A stretch of 64,000 nucleotides of DNA from Sanghuangporus weigelae (taxonomy: Eukaryota; Basidiomycota; Agaricomycetes; Hymenochaetales; Hymenochaetaceae). The position numbers were made by a program, and so were the translations under genes. This document shows, piece by piece, positions 43,849-54,221 of this stretch. Under the pieces are notes generated by a model. That model was not told where the DNA came from. It searched no databases and saw only the letters and a list, made by a program, of their open reading frames with translations. Each line of letters starts with the position of its first letter. Within the stretch, counting starts at the first letter, position 1. The stretch covers positions 3,596,001 to 3,660,000 of the forward strand of contig CP137319.1 of assembly GCA_033182465.1 (NCBI GenBank). The letters run 5' to 3'.

Positions 43849-45410
43849 TTATCCGTCAAATGAACTGAGCCAGTCTACCTCAGTTCCCACTATCTGTTGG
43901 GACTGGCGATCGCTGGTATGAAAGGAGCCAGTAATAATGCCCTGAGCTGCCACGAAGTTCGAGATCTGAGAACCCGAGCCTGGCAATGACCTCTCGTATC
44001 TTTCGCGCAGACCAAGGAGAAGGCTCTGGCTCATGAGGCTCGCAACGGGAGCTGTAATTGTCGCCGAAAGCGGTACATAGTTGACCTATAGCAGATCAAT
44101 CAGGGCACAATTCCGGGATAAATTATCCAACAAACGCACGCCACCAGATAGCCAAAGAACCTCCGCGACTAAAAGTGTCGCGAAAACCCTGCACGGTGCA
44201 TATGTGTCAGAATATCAATTCACAGAAATCTGAGAGAGATAAACCATACACAAAGAAGTACATGACCGATCCCTTGACAAGGAAAAGTTTGAGACGGTTC
44301 GTGAAGCCTAGTTGTCGTCGTTCCTTGAATACTTCTAGACCCTTATACGCGGCAAGACTGAACAGAAATGCCTCATTGAAAAGAGCTGGGACCCAAAAGC
44401 CAAGATAAGACTTCGTTGCATCAGACGCAAGACATATTTGTCTTGTCACATTTCTGCCTAGCGGAACAAAACAGTTCCCAAGTAGTTGCATTATATCAAT
44501 TAAGAAGATAACAAAGATGAGTCGACTGCTCGCACCTTGCGCGAGCAAGACTGCTCCAGATTCATCCCGAATGATAACGAAACAGACTGCGAGCATCGGG
44601 ATGATGGTGACGGCCAGAGAGACCATCAATACGACTTTGATCCTCTTTTTTGCGCTATACAAAGCATACAAACGAAGCTGCAGAGTGACTGTGCACAACA
44701 CAGAGAAGGTGGTTATATTACTGATTAAGATATGGTCGATAATGAAAGGGTAACTGACTTTCTGTGAGCATCGTTACGACAACAGATGCTAACCATGGAA
44801 TCCGCTGTGCGAAGGCACCTATTCGAACGCAGTTCAAGAATATCGGAGAACATCAAGAATTTGAGTCTGTCGAGGAACCTTACACCTGATTAAGAAGAAA
44901 AAAACTCATAAGAACGCAAGAAGCTATCGATCACGACTACTTTGAAAAGGTTACCTACAGCTAGAGATAATAGTTCTGATCAGAAATGACTTATTTATAT
45001 GTTTAAGAGCTTGGAGACTACGTACAGTATCACTGATGCCCGAGGTTTGGAGAGAAACTGCGATGATGTTGCATATGAGCGCTGAGAGAAGAGAAGAAAA
45101 CAGGTTGACTGGGCTTACTTGCCACAGCAGGACTGATAGTTGTGGAATAAGAACAACGATGATCAGCGAGATCTTAATCAATTGCTCAACTCACATGAAC
45201 GAGAGAATTGTGATGTATTTGATCTGGAGACGAACGTACTCTAAGCAAGTTTCAAACTAGATAGCGAATGCACTTACAAAGAAGTATAATACCTTTCCCG
45301 AATTGAATGGTCTAGACTGTAAAGTGTGAACTTTGAAAGCCGCGTTAAAGTGCCTTGTACTTACCCACATGAACTGTACTTCCTTGTTGAATTTCAGAGC
45401 TAGAGTAGTC
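43849..45410 (-). CDS. DUF6533-type multi-pass membrane protein
   Basis: Read leftward. Small N-terminal exons encode TLALKFNKEVQFMW (near 45400), SRPFNSGKVLYFF and IKYITILSFM, the L.FDREV..IW / GK.LYF signature of DUF6533. The large exon near 44700-44210 has helices VVLMVSLAVTIIPMLAVCFV and LIFVIFLIDIMQLLGNCFV and the segment GFWVPALFNEAFLFSLAAYK, followed by a cytoplasmic end with SQSLLLGLRERYERS. Stop at 43849. The family is expanded in mushrooms and has no known function. The very N-terminus upstream of 45410 could not be joined in frame. Confidence 0.65.
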
Positions 45411-46122
45411 AATCAGCCTTCTGTACATCGACGCCCTTGTACCGCGCACCGGCATCATAGCTCAAAAGCGAAACTGCCGCAGCCTGAGCGTCTGTCCATG
45501 AGTATGACAGATGCTCAAGTAAGCAACGCGACACGACAAATCAGGAATGAGACTGACATAGAGAAAACGAGACGATCTCAAAAAGTTCCGTTTCGGCCAT
45601 GGTGGTCGGTGGGGACTGCAGATACGATGCACACATATGGCAGCCCTATATATCTTCTGGGGGAACCATGAACAGTTCTCTGTAATGCGATACAAAAAAA
45701 ATCAACTCGGGGTCTGGCCGAAATTGATACCATGGATTTTGCCCATAATAGATGTCACTTTAAGCGCATCGAGGGATCAGATACGAACAGCGCCAACAGA
45801 GGAACCTTAGCAACTTGCATCGCATCTGTTTCACACCGAAATATATTTATATACGTCCATTTCAAAAGCTGGCTGAACGCTGAATATAACCGGAGCTCAA
45901 CAAGTCTGAGAAGTGACCCGACCGATGGAAGTCTAAAGTGAAGCAGTAGAATGAGTCCCTAATTCTGAGGGAAAACAACAAAGCAGTACATTGTTATGGA
46001 CCTCATCAGAACCGTGATGATGGGATGTCAGAGGCCGCGGGAAGGATGCTGGAAGTGCCGATAAATCACTTGGGCATTAATACTACTGAGTTAATACGCT
46101 TCAGTACTCATAATCCAGGGTA
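45411..46122. other. Intergenic region left of the Copia element
   Basis: Probably holds the first exon and promoter of the DUF6533 gene (near 45420-45600). No other feature recognised. Confidence 0.45.
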
Positions 46123-46127
46123 CTTGG

Positions 46128-46413
46128 TGTTGGATTATCAAACTGTCGAAGTTCCGATCGAGTTGTTTCACTTGCCGTTTGGAATGAATATATGGTATTT
46201 ATTAATCATTTGCATTCTTTCGGTTTTGTGCTTGTCATTCTTGTTTGTCAATTCTCTTTCGCTTTTTTGAATTGTATTACCATTCTATTTCTTTACCGTT
46301 CTATCCCGACTTATGTCTCAGATCCCTTCAGTATTATAAAACCACTGTAAAAACTGTATAACAAATAATAGAGAGTTTTCCTCTCGGATATTCGTGTTCG
46401 CTCCCTCACAACA
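46128..46413 (+). repeat. 5' LTR of the Copia element
   Basis: 286 bases, repeated exactly, as far as I can see, at 51053-51338. Contains a TATA box at 46335-46341. Confidence 0.95.
46335..46341 (+). promoter_or_regulatory. TATA box in the Copia LTR
   Basis: TATAAAA, about 75 bases before the LTR end, a normal place for the promoter of a short LTR. Confidence 0.6.
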
Positions 46414-46424
46414 GGTTATGAGCC
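46414..46424 (+). other. Copia primer-binding site, half-tRNA type
   Basis: GGTTATGAGCC starts directly after the LTR. Its complement, GGCTCATAACC, fits the anticodon arm (CAT) of initiator tRNA-Met rather than a tRNA 3' end. Drosophila copia and yeast Ty5 prime in this way from a half tRNA. Confidence 0.6.
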
Positions 46425-46524
46425 TTGCTTGATCGTGCGCCAGAGTCCGCTATTTTTCAATCAAAGCAATATTCCGAGTGTTAGCGCCTGAGACCGCTAC
46501 AGAGAAAAGGAGAAACTCACCGAT

Positions 46525-49500
46525 ATGTCCTTGTCATTGGACGAACTGAAGTCCGTGCCGTCTTTACAGCCTAGTGGGGAGAATTGGACGATATTCGCTA
46601 TACGTCTTGAGGCCGCTGTACGTGCCAAACGAGTTTGGGACCACTTTGATGGGTCGTCCACTTGTCCTGAAGCGGCTGGAGCCGTTCCTCCGCCTATTCA
46701 GCCTTCAGCTCAGTCATTCGGCCCCTTGGGTTGGCCAAATTTGGGTTTGACGGGCTCTGCACCAGCCCCTCAACCGCCTCCTGTCGCTCCTGAGGGAATC
46801 CAAACACGTTCTGGTCGAGGTAGGGGCAGAGGCAGAGGAGCAGCGACTGCTCCGCCGCCCCAGCCTGAACCGCCTATAGAAAGCCTACTGCCTCTTCCAC
46901 CATCCCCGGGGGTTCCTCCAGCTGATGATGATGACGATGACGATCTAACATTGTCAATTCGTCAGGATGCATGGGACAAAGACGAAGATACAGCAAATTA
47001 TTTGCTTACCTCGAAGCTCCCTGATACGACTATTGTCCGAATCTTGACATGTCGTACAGTTGCTGAGAAATGGAGATTAGTAGTTCAGGAATATACCGAC
47101 AAATCGATGTTTGCACAAACCTCGTTGAAAAACGAATTCATGGAGTCGAAATGCCCCAAAGGAGTGAATGTGAAGCAATTCCTGAATGAATTACGCCTCA
47201 AAAAGCAAACATTAGCAGCATACGGCGTAACAATCGACGATGATGCTTACAGGTCGACTATCATCAACTCCATTCCTCCTGGATTGGCCAAGTACGCTTC
47301 GACCCAAGTTTCGGCCGCTGAAGTAGCAGCAAGTCATGCAATTTCGTTTTATGGTGGCCAAATTTCCCAGGAAACCATTCGAAAAATCCGAGCCATCGAT
47401 CCAGACGCTCTAATCCATCTCATATCAGTCGAATCCGAACGAGAGTCGAAAGAACGTGAAAGACGAAAAACTGACCAAAAACGAGATACCAAAGGCAAGG
47501 AAGTATCCCTCATTGCTGAGGAACGACCTCGAAAGGAAACGAGGACGTGTCGTTATTGCCACAAACCAGGGCACATTGTCAAGAACTGTAAGAAGCTCAA
47601 AGAAAGAAAAGATCAATGTTACAGTGGACCAAAACGCGAAATGAACAACTCACCACCTGAGACAGAAAAGCCTAAATCGAAGGATGGAAACATGAAAGAG
47701 TCTGCTAACGTAACTGTGGATTCTGAGGACGAATCGGATTGGTGTGCTGCAGTAGATGAGGATGTGAAAGAAGGTGTCGAGTGCCCACCTGGTTTCGAAG
47801 ACTGGTTTGACGAAGACGAAAACGACTATCCCATGGTCGAGCTCTCAGCCAAAGTGACAGAGGATACACCCGAGGAAGAAGAAAGAATTAGTCAAGTTAT
47901 CATTGATTCTGGAAGTACACGTCACCTTTCTCCAAATAAATCTGATTTTATCTCGTTTCGTACCGTTCCACCGAAGTTACTTCGCACAGCGAATAGACAG
48001 CCGTTCCACGCTGTTGGAGAAGGAACTATCGAGATAGAACTACCGAATGGAGATTCAGCGTCAAAGATACAATTGAAGGATGCGTGGTACTCACCTCGAG
48101 TGACATCTACCCTAATTTCAGTGGGCCGTCTCGATTTAATGGGACACGAATCGACTTTTGGAAACGCAAAATGCATCATTATCGATCCAGAAGGAAGGAA
48201 AATCGCAGACATACCTCGTACTGAACGTGGTCTATATCGTTTCAACGTCGATTCTGCTACATACTTGATCAATGATGAAGATGAGAGGCAGAAACTTACT
48301 GTCGATCAGTTGCACGCGAGATTGGGCCATATATCGCCCAAATCTGCCACCCAGTTGATTGCGAAGGGTCTTGTTGAAGGAATCCAGCTAGACCAGTCAG
48401 TACCTGCGCCCAAAACATGTGATTCATGTTTATATGGCCGTGCTACTCGATTCCAGATAACAAAAGCTCGATCTAGCAAGTTAGCAGAAAATTTCGGTGA
48501 TGAAATTCATACCGATCTTTGGGGACCCTCACCTGTCCAATCGATTGGAGGCAAACGTTACTATGTGTCATTTACAGATGATGCCACAAGATTTACATAC
48601 CTGGCAATCATACGATCGAAACGAGACGCTTTCGACTCGTACAAAATGTTTGCTAAGTGGGCCGAAATGCAACATGGCGTTAAAATAAAAAGACTTCATT
48701 CCGATCGAGGGGGAGAATTCACTGGGAAAGACTTTGTTGAGTTTCTCAAATCTCAGGGAACAGAACAGAAGCTCACCGTTCATGATACTCCCGAACACAA
48801 TGGAGTTGCTGAACGAGTCAATAGGACAATTGGCGAGAAAATGCGTTCAATGCTGCATAGCAGCATTTTGCCGAAGAACTTGTGGTCCGAATGCTGCAAG
48901 CATGCAGCATGGTTGAAGAATCATGTCGTTACCAGACCATTAGGAAATAAAACGCCATACGAGGCGCTTTACGGAAAGAAACCCTTCTTGAAGGGATTGC
49001 CCGAATGGGGCTCTCGAGTCTGGGTACACGACACTAGTGGATCCAAATTGGACAAAAGAGTCCGTGAGGGCAGATGGGTTGGATATGATTCAGCATCGAA
49101 CGGATCACGCATATATTGGCCAGAAAACAAATCACTCACCGTGGAACGAAGCGTATACTTTTCGCCGAGCGACGTCAAATCGATTCGTCTTGAGAGGGAG
49201 GAAGAAAAGGAGACCCCTAGCGAGAAAAACAAAAACAAAGAAAAAGAGACTTACAAATCCAAGACGATCGTCGATGAGGACAACGAGAACTCTTCTAAAC
49301 GCATTAAGAAACCCTCTCCATACGTTAGGAGAGTATTGGCCGGCGAGGGATCCGATAGGAGTCTGCCGCGGGGCATGCGCGCAGCAGTAGCTGCGGCTGC
49401 AGATGTGATTGATGAGAGGGTGGACGACTACGACGAGGAGTATGCGTTCATGGCCGCTATGGACGACGTGGACGTCGTTGAACCACACTCCCTATCAGAA

Positions 49501-51045
49501 GCTAAAAGACTCCCTGAATGGAGACTGTGGGAGCAAGCTATGAAAGAAGAAATACACGCATTAGAATCAGCTGGTACATGGGAGAAACGCGACCACGTAC
49601 CTAAAGGAACCAACATCGTAGGTTCCAAGTGGGTCTTCAAGGTGAAGAAGGACGCTGCTGGGAAGCCTATACGATATAAAGCAAGGTTAGTGGCACAGGG
49701 TTTCAGTCAAGTCCCAGGAGTCGACTTTTTTGAAACATACGCACCTGTCGCAAAACTTTCTACTATCCGAGCCGTCCTGGCCATGGCAGCACTTTACGAC
49801 CTCGAATTGGAACAAATTGATGTTAAAAGTGCTTACCTAAATGGCCACTTTGATGACGGAGAGGACATATTCATGAGGCCGCCACCAGGATATGCGAGGA
49901 GCAAAACCGAGGTATACGAGCTGAAGAAACCCATATATGGCCTTAAGCAGTCTGGACGAAAATGGTATCAAAAAGTCACGTGGATCCTTTGTAATAAATT
50001 GGGATTTACCTGCTCGGATGCCGACCTCGGGGCTTTCTTCCTCCACAACAAAGACAAAATTCTTATTGTGGTGATTCATGTCGACGACTTTACTATTGCT
50101 GGAACACGTGGCGAACAGATAGCTTGGTTCAAGCAACGCTTTCAAGAATATGTCGACATTACTGACCTTGGATCACTTCACTGGCTGCTCGGAATTGAAA
50201 TCATTCGGAATCGCGAAAATCGAAGCCTTTCTCTTTCTCAACGGGCCTACATCGATGCTATCTTGCGTCGATTCAACTTTGACGAGCTAAAACCGCTGTC
50301 CAGTCCCATGGACCCAAATGTTCGTTTAACCTCTTCGCAATCTCCACACTCAGCCGAAGAACTTGGCACCATGCGGGACGTACCATATCGAGAGGCGATT
50401 GGGTCCCTAATGTACGCGGCTTTAGCAACTCGGCCCGACATAGCGTTTACTGTAACGCTATTATCCAAGTTTTCCGTGAACCCTAGGCCAGATCATTGGA
50501 AGGCCGTCAAACATGTATTCGCGTACTTAAAAGGTTCCAGAAATCTTTGGTTGACCTACGGAGGAGTTCAAGGACGTGAATTGAAAGGCTTTACGGACGC
50601 AGATGGAAGCATGCAGGAAGAACATCGAGCAATTTCTGGTAATGTATTTATTCTGAATGGAGGAGCCATATCGTGGTATTCGAAAACACAAGAAATCGTC
50701 TCGCTTTCTACAGCCGAATCCGAATACATTGCCGCCACCCATGCAGCCAAAGAGGCAATTTGGCTTCGCCAACTTGTTTATCAATTATTCAAGACGTCTC
50801 TTCAACCAACAACCATCTTTTCTGACAACAAATCCGCGATTTCCATTACCAAAGAACGTCAGTTCAACGCTCGAACAAAACATATCGATGTTCGATATCA
50901 CTTCATTCGATGGCTCATCGAGGAAAATAAAATTCGACTCGTGTTTTGTCCTACCGAGGACATGACAGCCGACATATTTACAAAACCTCTGCCATCTTTC
51001 AAAGTCAAACATTTTGCTTCGGAACTCGGACTTCGCACACTTTGA
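46525..51045 (+). CDS. Copia Gag-Pol polyprotein
   Basis: 1506 residues in one frame. N-terminal gag with LQPSGENWTIFAIRLEAAV, a Pro-rich and Arg-Gly insert (GRGRGRGRG) and an acidic run, then zinc knuckle CRYCHKPGHIVKNC from residue 342. Protease IIDSGSTRHL (Asp461). Integrase: GAG-pre domain QLHARLGHISPKSA, core Asp664, Asp727 and Glu763 with D-35-E spacing. Reverse transcriptase: KWVFKVKKDAAGKPIRYKAR, IDVKSAYLNG, IYGLKQSGRKWY and HVDDF (Asp1187, Asp1188). RNase H with FTDADGS and SLSTAESEYIA, ending KHFASELGLRTL. All key residues are present, so the protein should be functional. Gag and Pol are fused without frameshift, as in many plant and fungal Copia elements; the mechanism that yields excess Gag is not visible. 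Confidence 0.95.
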   Translation: MSLSLDELKSVPSLQPSGENWTIFAIRLEAAVRAKRVWDHFDGSSTCPEAAGAVPPPIQPSAQSFGPLGWPNLGLTGSAPAPQPPPVAPEGIQTRSGRGRGRGRGAATAPPPQPEPPIESLLPLPPSPGVPPADDDDDDDLTLSIRQDAWDKDEDTANYLLTSKLPDTTIVRILTCRTVAEKWRLVVQEYTDKSMFAQTSLKNEFMESKCPKGVNVKQFLNELRLKKQTLAAYGVTIDDDAYRSTIINSIPPGLAKYASTQVSAAEVAASHAISFYGGQISQETIRKIRAIDPDALIHLISVESERESKERERRKTDQKRDTKGKEVSLIAEERPRKETRTCRYCHKPGHIVKNCKKLKERKDQCYSGPKREMNNSPPETEKPKSKDGNMKESANVTVDSEDESDWCAAVDEDVKEGVECPPGFEDWFDEDENDYPMVELSAKVTEDTPEEEERISQVIIDSGSTRHLSPNKSDFISFRTVPPKLLRTANRQPFHAVGEGTIEIELPNGDSASKIQLKDAWYSPRVTSTLISVGRLDLMGHESTFGNAKCIIIDPEGRKIADIPRTERGLYRFNVDSATYLINDEDERQKLTVDQLHARLGHISPKSATQLIAKGLVEGIQLDQSVPAPKTCDSCLYGRATRFQITKARSSKLAENFGDEIHTDLWGPSPVQSIGGKRYYVSFTDDATRFTYLAIIRSKRDAFDSYKMFAKWAEMQHGVKIKRLHSDRGGEFTGKDFVEFLKSQGTEQKLTVHDTPEHNGVAERVNRTIGEKMRSMLHSSILPKNLWSECCKHAAWLKNHVVTRPLGNKTPYEALYGKKPFLKGLPEWGSRVWVHDTSGSKLDKRVREGRWVGYDSASNGSRIYWPENKSLTVERSVYFSPSDVKSIRLEREEEKETPSEKNKNKEKETYKSKTIVDEDNENSSKRIKKPSPYVRRVLAGEGSDRSLPRGMRAAVAAAADVIDERVDDYDEEYAFMAAMDDVDVVEPHSLSEAKRLPEWRLWEQAMKEEIHALESAGTWEKRDHVPKGTNIVGSKWVFKVKKDAAGKPIRYKARLVAQGFSQVPGVDFFETYAPVAKLSTIRAVLAMAALYDLELEQIDVKSAYLNGHFDDGEDIFMRPPPGYARSKTEVYELKKPIYGLKQSGRKWYQKVTWILCNKLGFTCSDADLGAFFLHNKDKILIVVIHVDDFTIAGTRGEQIAWFKQRFQEYVDITDLGSLHWLLGIEIIRNRENRSLSLSQRAYIDAILRRFNFDELKPLSSPMDPNVRLTSSQSPHSAEELGTMRDVPYREAIGSLMYAALATRPDIAFTVTLLSKFSVNPRPDHWKAVKHVFAYLKGSRNLWLTYGGVQGRELKGFTDADGSMQEEHRAISGNVFILNGGAISWYSKTQEIVSLSTAESEYIAATHAAKEAIWLRQLVYQLFKTSLQPTTIFSDNKSAISITKERQFNARTKHIDVRYHFIRWLIEENKIRLVFCPTEDMTADIFTKPLPSFKVKHFASELGLRTL

Positions 51046-51052
51046 GGGGGAG
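51044..51052 (+). other. Polypurine tract of the Copia element
   Basis: GAGGGGGAG immediately before the 3' LTR, overlapping the stop codon of the polyprotein. Confidence 0.7.
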
Positions 51053-51338
51053 TGTTGGATTATCAAACTGTCGAAGTTCCGATCGAGTTGTTTCACTTGC
51101 CGTTTGGAATGAATATATGGTATTTATTAATCATTTGCATTCTTTCGGTTTTGTGCTTGTCATTCTTGTTTGTCAATTCTCTTTCGCTTTTTTGAATTGT
51201 ATTACCATTCTATTTCTTTACCGTTCTATCCCGACTTATGTCTCAGATCCCTTCAGTATTATAAAACCACTGTAAAAACTGTATAACAAATAATAGAGAG
51301 TTTTCCTCTCGGATATTCGTGTTCGCTCCCTCACAACA
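51053..51338 (+). repeat. 3' LTR of the Copia element
   Basis: Same 286 bases as the 5' LTR, followed by the target duplication CTTGG. Confidence 0.95.
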
Positions 51339-51379
51339 CTTGGCGTGGCTGAGCTGAACGATGACTCGGAAGACATGGT

Positions 51380-52471
51380 ATTACAGCTAGTTGCAAAATT
51401 GTTGGCAATCACGTGATTTCACCACTTTTCTCGCCATGAGAGCCTCAAAACACAGATAAAATCATATCTCACCCAAATCTCAACGGTTTCAGATCATCTA
51501 AGTTGCTAAATTCATCTTTTCGAAAGGGCTTTCGTTTAGGAAAAACAATCGAGAAAATAGAGCAAAAAAGGACCCCAAAATGGCGAAAATATCATTTTTT
51601 GCCTCTTCCTTGCACGTGCATTTTTTTCTGTGATCCCTGCTGGTCCAGAACCTCCCCAAAGCTATCCAGAATGATAATATGATTATAAAATGAATTTACA
51701 GACTGAGTTTGAGTTGAATTGTGTACCAGAATGTGCTGCTTTGAGGCATGCCTGAATCACTCAAAACTCATCATTTCCCCCTAGCCTCCCAGGCTCCAGG
51801 AAAAATTCTTACAGGCCAGATTCATGCATGTAAATTCATTTTGGATGTAATAGATTAGGTTTGTGCACTAGCTAGGGCCTCAGCATCCACTGGTGAGCTG
51901 GGGAGATGCTGTCTAGAATAGTGCATACAACTAGAAACACTTGTTCAGCCCAGCTCACCAGTGGATGCTGAGGCCCTAGCTAGTGCACAAACCTAGTCTA
52001 TTACACCTAAAATGAATTTACATGCATGAATCTGGCATGTAAGAATTTTTCCTGGAGCCTGGGAGGCTAGGGGGAAATGATGAGTTTTGAGTAATTCAGG
52101 CATGCCTCAAAGCAGCACATTCTGGTACACAATTCAACTCAAACTCAGTCTGTAAATTCATTTTATAATCATATTATCATTCTGGATAGCTTTGGGGAGG
52201 TTCTGGACCAGCAGGGATCACAGAAAAAAATGCACGTGCAAGGAAGAGGCAAAAAATGATATTTTCGCCATTTTGGGGTCCTTTTTTGCTCTATTTTCTC
52301 GATTGTTTTTCCTAAACGAAAGCCCTTTCGAAAAGATGAATTTAGCAACTTAGATGATCTGAAACCGTTGAGATTTGGGTGAGATATGATTTTATCTGTG
52401 TTTTGATGCTCTCATGGCGAGAAAAGTGGTGAAATCACGTGATTGCCAACAATTTTGCAACTAGCTGTAAT
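51380..52471. repeat. 1.09-kb near-perfect palindrome (foldback element)
   Basis: Arms 51380-51902 and 51949-52471 are each 523 bases, inverted, with about six differences by eye and no indel; the loop is 46 bases. The outer ends are (A)TTACAGCTAG and CTAGCTGTAA(T). If the element begins CAGCTAG it is flanked by TA on both sides, as for Tc1/mariner-type insertions. Each arm has TCACGTGA near its outer end. There is no coding frame. The whole would transcribe into a hairpin RNA of over 500 base pairs. Confidence 0.9.
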
Positions 52472-52756
52472 GGAAAGAGGAGACCTTTGTCTAAATGAGG
52501 GTTGATAGATACATCAGTTAGGATGCATAGCAGCCTGATTCACATTTTTTTTGCATGACAAGTGATATTGCTCGTCGATATCAGAACTGATAGATCCGAT
52601 ATCCAGATGGTTGTCGACACGGTGGAGCGGATTGCACGTGCCAAACCTTTATACAGTTGTCGCGAATCTGACGCGAGTTGGACACAACTTCACACGATCC
52701 ATCCACCACACATCTCAGAATGCGGCCTTATCTTTCGCACCGTTTGCCTCTCAATA

Positions 52757-53886
52757 ATGCCGCCAACAGTAGCTGTCGTCGCCGCAGGAGAAATGGGTGC
52801 AGCCCTAGGCGCTCGGCTCGTGTCCGTCGGTCGTTGCACGGTGTACACAGTCCTCGCAGGAAGGTCCCAAGCAACGATTGACCGTGCTCAAAAGGCCGGA
52901 CTGCTGGATATCCCTTTAGCCGATCTTCCTACTCGTGCTGAATGGGTCCTGAGTGTGCTTCCACCCATTGATGCTCATAGCTTTGCCAAATCGTTCCTTC
53001 AAGCGCGATCTCAAACGACTGGCGAGATTGCGACGCGGGTTTTCGTTGATTGCAATGCTGTTTCTCCAGCAACCGTACGGAACATTTCATCATTGTTCTC
53101 CGGAACTGGTGTTTCGTTCCTGGATGCGTGCATTATCGGTGGACCTCCAAGTGAGGACTACGATCCGACGATCTACGCTAGTGCGGAGACTGCCGACGAG
53201 AAGCATCTTGATGCTTTTGAGCGTTTCAATGAGCTTGGATTGAAAGTAAAAGCGTTGCGCGGTGAGGGTAGTGACGAAAGCGGAGGCATAGGTGACGCGA
53301 GTGCTCTGAAGATGTCTTATGCGGTTTGTCAAATTCTTAAAATGCGTTCTTTATCTTGACGCCAACGTAGTTTTTGTAAATTATTCAGGGAATTGCAAAA
53401 GGCGTCACAGGCCTGCTCTCTACCATGATTCTCTGTATGGTGTCCTTTGCTTAAACCAAAGTTCTATTCTGATGTGTGTTTTCAGCCGCGCATGCTGCTT
53501 CGCCGCGGACCGCGTCTGCACTTCTTAACGAACTCTCCCTGAGCCAGCCCATGCTTCTTAAACGCGCCGGAACGGGTATTCCTCCGATGATCTCTAAAGC
53601 GTACCGCTGGGTAGGGGAAATGGAAGAAATCGCCGATTTCGTTGACTCTGGTCTTGTTTCGAGATCGTCGTCATCTTCTCATGCAGACTCCGCGAAGGAG
53701 AACGGGATTGAAAAGGGAAAAGGAGGAAGAACACCAGGAGAAATATATCGAGGTCTTGCTGCACTCTATGCTCTCGTTGACAACGAACTTACTCGAAGCG
53801 GTCGTGAAGCGGGCGACGTACGCACGCTGCTAGACTTGGCTGGAGAGGCAAAGCGCATATCCGATTCAAAGTCCATCCTGAAGTAG
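52757..53886 (+). CDS. NAD(P)-binding dehydrogenase with DUF1932-type C-terminal domain
   Basis: Exons 52757-53323, 53389-53434 and 53486-53886 give 337 residues. The N-terminus VAVVAAGEMGAALGARL is a Rossmann loop of the 6-phosphogluconate/beta-hydroxyacid dehydrogenase kind (GxMG), followed by VLSVLPPIDAHSFA, FVDCNAVSPATV and FLDACIIGGPP, where the catalytic-site Ser/Gly segment of the family lies. The C-terminal half is helical (ALKMSYA/GIAKGVTGLL, then MLLKRAGTGIPPMISKAYRWVGEMEEIADF), matching DUF1932. It should oxidise or reduce a hydroxyacid; the substrate is unknown. A Ser-rich loop (SRSSSSSHADSAKENG) interrupts the last domain. ATG at 52757 is chosen because the Rossmann fold starts right after it. 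Confidence 0.85.
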
Positions 53887-54221
53887 TCAGCCAAGTAAAT
53901 GATGAGGGATTTCTGGATGCTCGGAAGGAGTGAAGAAACGAGACGTGTAGATATGTACATGCCTGTCGCACATTGTAACAAGTGAGGCTTTACGTGCTAT
54001 CAATGGATATTCTGACGCGATCCCTACTCGATCGCAGATTTATGAACCGAGTCCGTCCTTGCTACTAGTACTACGTGTACCTGTTCCGAATCGGATTCAT
54101 CGAGATCGTGCTCCCTTCTGTCTGCGTGATTCTCCATGTTGTTCTGGAATATGTTCTACCGGTCCCCTCAATCGTTATCTGAGTAAAGTGTAATTCAAGA
54201 ACCTCGAGCACCTGACATGCG

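Larger units (their letters stand above)
46128..51338 (+). mobile_element. Intact Ty1/Copia LTR retrotransposon, 5.2 kb
   Basis: Two 286-base LTRs (TGTTGG...ACAACA) that look identical by eye, flanked by the 5-base duplication CTTGG at 46123-46127 and 51339-51343. A single uninterrupted gag-pol frame of 1506 codons lies between a PBS and a PPT. PR-INT-RT-RNase H order makes it Copia. Identical LTRs and an open frame mean a very recent insertion that may still be active. Confidence 0.95.

Noticed and set aside
51380-52471. Palindrome as two facing genes or as a CRISPR/terminator structure
   Set aside because: No frame of useful length in either arm, no spaced repeats, and the arms are uniform along their length as in foldback elements.
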